A stretch of DNA of 64,000 bases from Mytilus californianus (lineage: Eukaryota > Mollusca > Bivalvia > Mytilida > Mytilidae): the NCBI RefSeq assembly GCF_021869535.1, contig NW_026262734.1, forward strand, positions 80,662,339 to 80,726,338. The letters run 5' to 3'. The notes under the pieces are model-generated. The model did no database searches. It was not told the origin of the DNA and saw only the letters and a program-made list of their open reading frames with translations. How positions within the stretch are numbered: position 1 is the stretch's first letter; each line of letters starts with the position of its first letter. Position numbers and translations under genes: made by a program. Of this stretch, positions 57,021 to 64,000 are shown one piece after another.

Positions 57021-57270
57021 GACCGATGATGCCATGGGTAACTGGGAAATATATAAATATGGTCCCTGTGGTCTTCTTCCGATCGGCAGTAAAACCCTCG
57101 TTGAAATTGGGTGTCCGTTTGGCTGTGATAAGTGTCAATAAGCAGCCACGTCCGTTCAGATTTATGACGTTTACTCCGATGACTCGCCTTGAGAGTGCCG
57201 TGCCCTTGGAACGTTAAGAACCAATTCAACAACTCTTTGAGGAGCCCATAGGTGGCATTTTGAAGGACCA
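57021..57270 (-). repeat. Dispersed repeat R2, reverse partial copy
   Basis: 'gccatgggtaactgggaaat', 'gcagtaaaaccctcgttg', 'aagcagccacgtccg', 'aactctttgaggagccc'. Open frames on either strand here are repeat artefacts. Confidence 0.7.
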
Positions 57271-57596
57271 GTCAATCCCCAACCACCACCACCATCTCAT
57301 CCCGATCAACCTTTATCATAGGACCTTCATATTGTATTTTTGGTAATGAATAATGTACATGAATTACATATTTACCATAGGATGCTAGGAAAACAACGAT
57401 CAATCATATTGCACGTGCTTCATTCAATCCATTTAGCATTTATATATCCTATCTTTTAAGTTAAAACAAATATGCAGGAACCTTGGGGCTTCGTATTTTA
57501 ACGGTAATATTCTTATCGTGCTGACAATTCTAAAAATGACAAATGTTTAAAAAATTACAAACTTTTTGTGTTTCTAAATATTTGTAGGTACTGACT

Positions 57597-57890
57597 TTGG
57601 TAACATTGAATTTAGTGCTTCACCAGAAATACTACCACATTTTATTTTCGAATGATAGTTCACTCGGACTAAACAAGTCCGGTTATCAAAAATCAAGAAA
57701 CACTGAGTTTGTCGGGGTTCTCGATATCCATCTTCTAGAGAACAAGGTCCATACCGATTCTAGGTCTATTAAGAGTCGTTGGTTCTTAAGATATGTGCTT
57801 TTTGTGGTTTTTCATGAAGATAAGAGTGTAAAACACATAAGTCAAAATTTGAATGAAATTCACATGGCTGGGTATAGTTTTTAAGATGCT
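57597..57890 (+). pseudogene. Unrecognised coding remnant upstream of R3 tail
   Basis: About 95 open codons (LNLVLHQKYYHILFSNDSSL, GLNKSGYQKSRNTEFVGVLD, SRWFLRYVLFVVFHEDKSV) and more protein-like codons after the stop. Unrecognised. As it is followed by a tandem segment (58100-58380) and an R3 tail in the same orientation, it may be the C-terminal coding part of the R3 retroelement. Weak evidence. Confidence 0.25.
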
Positions 57891-58099
57891 TATAATAACC
57901 AGAATGACAAATCAGTTGGATTTTGCCATCACAGTAGTAAGACTGTAATGTTGGAGGAAATTAGGTATATTAACCTTTATACCTTAAAGATAAAAAAACA
58001 TAATTGAAGAAAGCAAACCAGTTAATATTAGGAATTATCTCTTTAGTATTCCTTTTATTGGTCTTTATGAATACTACTTTTACTGTTTAGTCTGTTCTT

Positions 58100-58380
58100 T
58101 TGGTGGTATCCATTTTACGTGGCTCTGTACTTATACATCCCGTCATTGTGTTATTGTTCTATGATAATTTTTGTATTCTTGTCTTTCATTTAAGCTATAA
58201 TGTTATTTCTGTATGCCTTTTTGTGTTTCTTTGTTACATATGACGTGTCACTGTACTTATACATCCCGTCATTGTGTTATTGTTCTATGATAAATTCTGT
58301 ACACTTGTCTTTTGGTTTTGCTTATGTGCTTTGTCTGTGTGCCTTTTTGTGTTTATTTCTTGCATGTGACGTGGCTCTTT
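58100..58380 (+). repeat. 125-bp tandem segment preceding R3
   Basis: 'cttatacatcccgtcattgt' followed by 'gttattgttctatgataa' occurs near 58130 and 58255, each preceded by 'tgacgtg(t/g)'-like or 'acgtggctctgta' sequence; a third 'tgacgtggctct' begins R3. Confidence 0.7.
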
Positions 58381-58665
58381 TATTTTTGACATTTTTACCT
58401 ATTATGTCTGTTTGTTTTGTTCACACATCGTTGTCAATGTGATGGAATTTATACGACTGTCATACAAGTGAGTTTTAGCTAGCTATTAAACCAGGTTTAA
58501 TCCACCATTTTCTACATAAGAAAATGCCTTTACTAAGTCAGGAATATGACAGTTATTGTTCATTTGTTTGATGTGTTTGAGCTTTTGATGTTGCCATTTG
58601 ATTAGGGACTTTCCGATTTGAATTTTCCTCGGAGTTCTGTATTTTTGTGATTTTACTTTTTATCA
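58380..58665 (+). repeat. Dispersed repeat R3, copy 4
   Basis: 'tgacatttttacctattatg' to 'ttttcctcggagttctgtat'. The best context copy, as it follows a tandem segment and a possible coding remnant. Confidence 0.75.
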
Positions 58666-58837
58666 TTTTTACATCTCCACATTAAAGAAACTGTATTACA
58701 TGTTCGTTGCATAAACATATTCTTAAGCCTTACGGTAACTCTATTATATTCCATGACCCCCTTGGATCCGTCTTTGAGATTCAGGCCAAGAGTCTATAAT
58801 CCATTGATTGTTTTTGATTGCTGTCTTTATAAAAAAA

Positions 58838-59170
58838 AAGATGTGGTATGATAGCCAGTGAGACAACTCGGCTTCACAAAAGACCAAACGACACAGAAAT
58901 GAACAACTATAGGTCACAGTACGGCCTTCAACAATGAGGAAAGCCCATACTGCATAGTCAGCTATAAAAGGCCCCGAGATGACAAATGTAAAACAATTCA
59001 AATGAGAAAACTAACGGCCTAACTTATTCACAAAATAATGAACGAAAAACAAATATATAACCACTGCATTACACGCTCCTGACTTGGGACAGGCATATAC
59101 AGAATGTGGCGGGGTTAAACATGTAAGCCCCCTACCCCCTAACCTGGGACAGTGGTGTAACCGCACCTAG
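58838..59170 (-). repeat. Dispersed repeat R1, near full-length reverse copy
   Basis: 'aaagatgtggtatgatagcc', 'gtacggccttcaacaatgag', 'tcagctataaaaggccccga', 'gctcctgacttgggacagg' and 'ggcggggttaaacatgtaag'. Confidence 0.8.
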
Positions 59171-59554
59171 AATGTTGTATGGTAAATGCTTTTAAAAATG
59201 CTATCAAATTTGAAATCGGACGTGTGTATCCGTATGCTCAGCAAGTGATATTTGCATTGTCGAGTTATTGTATTTTCCTACCAATTTACACTTTCGTTTA
59301 TAGATAATGAATGTTTTTACATGTACAAAATATCTCCAAGAGTGTTTCGACAATATAACAGATATTATAGGTTGCTGTCTGCATGTTATGATGGTAATTT
59401 TTTTTTTTTTTCAACAAGTTTATTGGTTAAAATCATATCAAAGCATACTTTATTACATGCAAAATTCATTGACAAATACAATATTGTCGCAACGAAGCGT
59501 ACAGAATAAAAAAGTGTAATGATAACGAACCGTACACAACATGAAAATAAAGAC

Positions 59555-59765
59555 ACTTTAAATGCTTACACTTCCGGAGCACCTGAGATCACTCCTAGTT
59601 TTTGGTGGGGTTCGTGTTGCTCAGTCTTTAGGTTTCTATGTTGTTTCTTTTGTACTATTATTTGTCTGTTTGTCTTTTTCATTTTAAGCCATAGCATTGT
59701 CAGTTTATTTTCGATTTATAAGTTTGACTGTTCCTCTGGTATCTTTCGCCCCTCTTTTAAAACGT
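59555..59765 (-). repeat. Dispersed repeat R6, reverse copy
   Basis: 'ttccggagcacctgagatca', 'ggggttcgtgttgctcagtc', 'tttaggtttctatgttg', then 'gtcagtttattttcg' and 'gttcctctggtatctttcgc'. The open frame at 59519-59833 is produced by this repeat. Confidence 0.7.
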
Positions 59766-60101
59766 GTATTTTTTGGTTTCTAGATACCACACAAACCTAC
59801 GATCTTTATAAGTTTGTTAATTTTAAACAATGAAATTTTCAAAAATGTATGTTTTAAAAACTATGAGGCACGAGAAACATTAAGTTTTGAATATTTAAAA
59901 ATACCAAACATGCTTTTATCAGTGGCATTGTCGTGCGTTTTTAAATGTTTGCCTATAAAAATATCACATATTTGAAAAACCTTGTAGTAAGTAATGAGTA
60001 TTATGGCAAAGAATATATTGGAGCAAAATATCCGAAGAAAAGATATTGGATTTTCTTTAAAAGTATATGTTTGAACTCAGTGGTACACGGTGTGTTCGAT
60101 T

Positions 60102-60150
60102 CAAACGCGTCAACGTCCGGATTCATCTGTATCGGGATTATACGGGGTTT
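60102..60150 (-). repeat. Right arm of a distant inverted repeat
   Basis: Reverse complement of the segment at 54272-54319 with about three differences. The LINE 3' half begins some 600 bp further right. Confidence 0.7.
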
Positions 60151-60754
60151 AATATGTACCAAACTTTTAAGACACGAGTCAAACTTGCAGTCAGGATTCT
60201 ACTTCGTCAAAAGTATCTCCCCATTACGCTACATATTTTTTATAAATGTAAAATCGGAAGCCATTGTAGTGATGACGCGCTGTCAATTTAGCTCTTGAAA
60301 ACCAATAAATATATCCACATAGCATAATTACGATCCTTATATGCAAGTTGTATTTTAAAAGATAAATGTATCTACTAGCTCTTAAGCATCATTTAATGCC
60401 CTTTTATGCATCTGATCAACTAAAAACTAAAATCTGATCGGTTGTCAGGGGGAATTTCGAAAGTTCAAAAATATTAAACATAATTCTTATTAAATATTTC
60501 GTGGAAGGGCAGATTGTATTTGCACATACCACAATCGACTGTTTTGTGAAAATTTGTCTATTATTTAAAAGTTTACAAATATCTCGAAGCACCATACTAT
60601 AATTCATGCAAAAAAAAACGTATGTAAGATGCATAAAATCCTAAATTATGCATCTTTATTAAAATTTTAAAGCCCATAGAAACAGATGTAAACAATTAAA
60701 ATATACCTATTTTGCTTTTTAACCTTCTTTAACAAAGAGTTCCATTTCTTTTGT

Positions 60755-61235
60755 TTAATTTCAACTGGGTTTCAGCCTGCTTGGTAAAGAGTACTTGGAC
60801 ATATTCAACTGCGAGATTGGTGTAAGACAAGGAGAAAATTTGTCACCATTTTTGTTTTCAATTTATCTGAACGACCTAGAAGATTTTTTTTGTGGATAAT
60901 AATGTAGACTGTCTAGAAATATCTCAGATTAATGCTTAGAAAAAATGTTGCTTTATATCAATCTGTTCTTGATAGTGTATGCTGACGACACTGTCGTCAT
61001 GTCTGAAATGCCTGAAGGCTTACAAAAAGCATTGGAATCATTTGAGAAATATTTTTATATATGGAAACTAAAAGTTAACATTGGTAAAACAAAGGTAGTG
61101 GTTTTTAGTAAAAAAAAAAAAGAATTGTAAATGCATTTAAGATTAATGATCAAATTATAGAAACAGTGGATTCAAATTCATACCTAGGGGTCATGTTTAA
61201 TTACAATGAAACTTTTCCAATCAAAGTACTGAAGT
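60755..61235 (+). pseudogene. LINE reverse transcriptase, 3' half
   Basis: GKEYLDIFNCEIGVRQGENL with SPFLFSIYLNDLEDFF (motif B, RQGExLSPxLF), then a stop region, VYADDTVVMSE (motif C, catalytic ADD) and LQKALESFEKYFYIWKLKVN followed by GKTKVVVFSK. Then SNSYLGVMFNYN after a shift in an A run. These motifs are exactly what is missing from the RT half that ends at 54267. Confidence 0.75.
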
Positions 61236-62385
61236 ACTGAACATCGGATGACCGCAAGTTCTTTTGGATGGTCAAAATCACTTGTCACAGAAAAAAATCA
61301 CATCTCTATACCTGAAACTGAGGTTAATGTACAGAGATTTTTTTTTTCTGAGACAAGTTCGTGCGTGGATGATGAATAAATGACAGGAAATTCAACCTCA
61401 CCGACACCGTAATAACTATTACATTGGATACAAATCAGTATACACTGGTTTGTTTTTATATATTATATTAATATAACTGTTACATGTATATATTATTTTC
61501 ATCCATTTGTATATCATTCTATTCTACTATTCTAATAATAGTGCAGTGCAAGTGCATGGTGGACACTCTTCTGTAAAAATTCGATATTTCTAAAAGATTG
61601 GATATGAGTAGGCATTCATATTTTCCCGCAAAAATAATCTTCCATGCAGAGTTACCGGTCCTTGCCGGGATTGTCGCAAAACGTTCTTGAGACATTCTTC
61701 CGCATGCTTTAACACATTTTTCGGTACGTTTGCATAGATATTATCAATGATTTTTTACTTATATATATATATATATATCTAACGACAAAACATTTTCATA
61801 TTATTAATTTATGTTCTAAACAAAAATATTTTTATCAGCATTCATTGAAGAGATGTTTTTATAACAAACGATAAGGAATGTTATTTTGCACTCGTTAATA
61901 TCCGCGTATTTATCATGTTTATAGATCTGTTACAAACCCAAAACGAAAGTTACGTAACGGAAATCTAGGCGATAGCAATACATCGGAAGGCCCTCACGAA
62001 ATTCGGCAATAATACCCACGGATATATATCTTCCGTCAGCGTCGGTTCACTGTCTTGTCACTCTCTGAACTCTGTCGGGTCTCATTCGGTATAATCGGGA
62101 TGCTATCGGGACATATTATGTCGTTCTTTACCATGTGAGAGATACAAATCGGATTAATTTTGGATTTAAAACCGTATAATCAGGACAAATTCGGCTGGGA
62201 ACGGCCGAACTTGGACGCTTCCTTAACAATATCTGATTGTTGTGATTCAAAAAATGTTTTTACAAATTTTAATTAAAGTTTCAATTTTCAGCCCTGATGC
62301 CCAGAATCTTGATCAGACGTTTGACAAATCTTAATCGGGAATGGTTCTGTCAAGGACGGCAGTAAAAATCGTGAATGTGTGACCC
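61235..62385. other. Intergenic; (AT)n at about 61759-61780
   Basis: A short (AT)n microsatellite and a GC-richer stretch with repeated CGGGA/CGG words (62030-62220). No gene. Confidence 0.45.
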
Positions 62386-62389
62386 CAAC

Positions 62390-62557
62390 TTAAGGCCGTT
62401 AGTTTTCTCGTTTGAACTGTTTTATATTAGTCGTTTCGGGGCAATGTGTAACTTAGTATGCACTATTGGTTTTGCTCATTATTGAAGGCCTTACGGTAAC
62501 CTATAGTTGTAACTTCTACGTCACTTGGTATATGTATCATACCATATCTTCTTATTT
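62390..62557 (+). repeat. Dispersed repeat R1, 3' copy
   Basis: 'taaggccgttagttttctcg', 'ttattgaaggccttacggta', end 'cataccatatcttctta'. Confidence 0.75.
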
Positions 62558-64000
62558 TCATATTGTAAATCGAAATCAGTCAAAATAAACTGTATTAACC
62601 AAATCATAAATGACTGTATAAGTTGTATACATATACGGTCAAAGTGTTTTAACACATATGTAGTACATGGATGGAAAATAGTTAAATTTAGGCAGCTTAA
62701 GAAACGTTTAAAGGAAATGGCGCCTTTGTTTGTTTATTGTCAATAGGTTTAACAAAAAATCCAGAAGAACATAGGCACGAGAGAGATGGTAAAGTTTGTA
62801 AAATAATTAAATGATGAGGAACACGTTTTCCTTCATTAACAAATTGAGTGGTGACTAAAAAATGAGATTAAGTGCATACATGTAATTGGTATTAAGGAAC
62901 AGTGTTTTGATACGTCTTCCTTGACACGTATGGTTTTTTGAAGTCAAGTTAAGATCAGGATAATGAGTAGTAAAGTTATATTGTGCTTTTTTAAATCTTC
63001 AGCAGGAAATATTAGATGGGCATTTATCTAATCTTTCCAAATCTATTGAAACTTCTTATTGGATGGTGTTAAAACTCTATTTTACGTTATATTGTATTGT
63101 GTTGTTCGATTTGTTGGTCTGCAGTCGCATTGATATATTATCTTCAAATCTATGATTTCATTGATCGATTATTATTATTAATTCATGCTAGCTATGCTTT
63201 ATACGTGTATTTGAATATTTTATGTTATACTAGTGGTGATACTTATTTATTTAATCTGCAAACTATATAAACACTGATAAACATTATTTGTGGACAAATT
63301 GATACTTTGAAAAATGCACGGTATTTACATTTCAAATAAAAACCCTACGAGACATTTTATGCAATTCATGTATATCTTCAAATCTTATTTCTTTCAATCT
63401 TTTCCAATGTAGTATATTATACTATTCAAACTGCACTAACAGTAAGCCTGGAACTGTGTCACTGGTTAACTATATGATTTGTTAAATGATCAGGAAGTAC
63501 ATCTCTCCCAGCAGGTGCCCTTAGATAAGATAACCAACAAACACAGATGTGAACCGAAGAAAATTGTATTCTGAATTATTTACATTTCACATTATAAATT
63601 GTAATATGATTTATATCATGTGACTATTTCCGCAAAGGTTAATGTATTCAACTCCTTGACATGTTTACTTCATTGTGTTGCCGAACCACCATATGCATAT
63701 GAAGGACGAATAAGATATGGGTCCCTTGTTCATACGCATTCGTCGTTTATTTTCCTTCTTGTTGGAATACTCTTTTAATATTGTGTCACCTCAATCTTTT
63801 TTGGTAGGGGTGAGCAGCTGAGACATATCCAGTACCCAACCCTTTTCATATATTTTGTTTGTCAAAAATATATACCTGGTCATAGATCAATTATCAAAAA
63901 CAGAACTATAGATGTATTTGGATATCTTCTGGTACATTAGTAAAGAGATTTGTTTGGTCCCGCTCATCATCGTGTTTATGTTAGGAAGCAACGCAATTGT
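62557..64000. other. Intergenic to window end, no gene seen
   Basis: AT-rich, no supported feature. Confidence 0.4.

Noticed and set aside
56939..57232. 97-codon reverse-strand frame
   Set aside because: It runs over an R2 repeat copy and matches no protein family.

Overview
This window looks like nuclear genomic DNA of a marine bivalve, most likely a mussel (Mytilus or a close relative). The base composition is AT-rich. Coding sequence lies in short exons with GT/AG splice signals. The space between is filled with dispersed repeats typical of mytilid genomes, LINEs, a Penelope-like retroelement, hAT remnants, a tRNA-derived SINE and short inverted-repeat elements. Nothing suggests bacterial or organellar DNA. 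The species assignment is inference from repeat and protein style; no search was run.

The best-supported genes are two tandem paralogues on the + strand, copy A (exons at 5907-6225, 13507-13581, 13991-14484) and copy B (19623-19950, about 26146-26220, 26803-27257). Each encodes a secreted protein: signal peptide, helical coiled-coil-like stalk, then a cysteine-rich domain like the C-terminal domain of invertebrate 'short-chain collagen C4'-like proteins. No Gly-X-Y collagen repeats are visible. The duplicated block covers roughly 5.7-16.0 kb and 19.4-28.6 kb. Copy B has changed in two places: the acceptor AG of exon 2 is TG, and 39 nt (13 codons, one Cys) are missing near the C-terminus.

Intron 1 of copy A contains an opposite-strand cassette (9.7-12.9 kb) absent from copy B. 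It holds an intact two-exon chromodomain gene (226 aa) followed by a frameshifted ORF of an uncharacterised metazoan family. Intron 1 of copy B instead contains SINE-like and dispersed repeats. A hAT-like element (22.67-24.78 kb) is inserted in a dispersed repeat there and itself contains a hairpin element and another repeat fragment.

The rest is layered mobile DNA. At 0.5-2.5 kb there is a diverged tandem array and an unrecognised broken coding region. At 16.8-19.3 kb there is a possible terminal exon, a 0.4 kb tandem duplication, a reverse-strand RT fragment and a SINE with target-site duplication. At 29.2-33.6 kb there is an element with internal tandem units, then a Penelope-like element with one TGA and one frameshift. 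At 34.6-35.2 kb an inverted-repeat element splits another repeat. At 36.9-38.1 kb there is a reverse-strand LINE 3' end. At 38.1-44.3 kb there are two decayed uncharacterised ORF families (the second with SPDTDV and CXC motifs). At 45.8-48.9 kb there is a CRE/YY1-like promoter, an integrase remnant and exon-like pieces. At 52.0-54.3 kb and 60.7-61.2 kb lie what appear to be two halves of one LINE split by about 6.5 kb of repeats.

So genes here do not form a pathway. Two secreted-protein paralogues sit in a landscape shaped by insertion, and most other coding sequence belongs to, or resembles, mobile elements. Many frameshifts lie in homopolymer runs, so some may be assembly errors rather than true decay.
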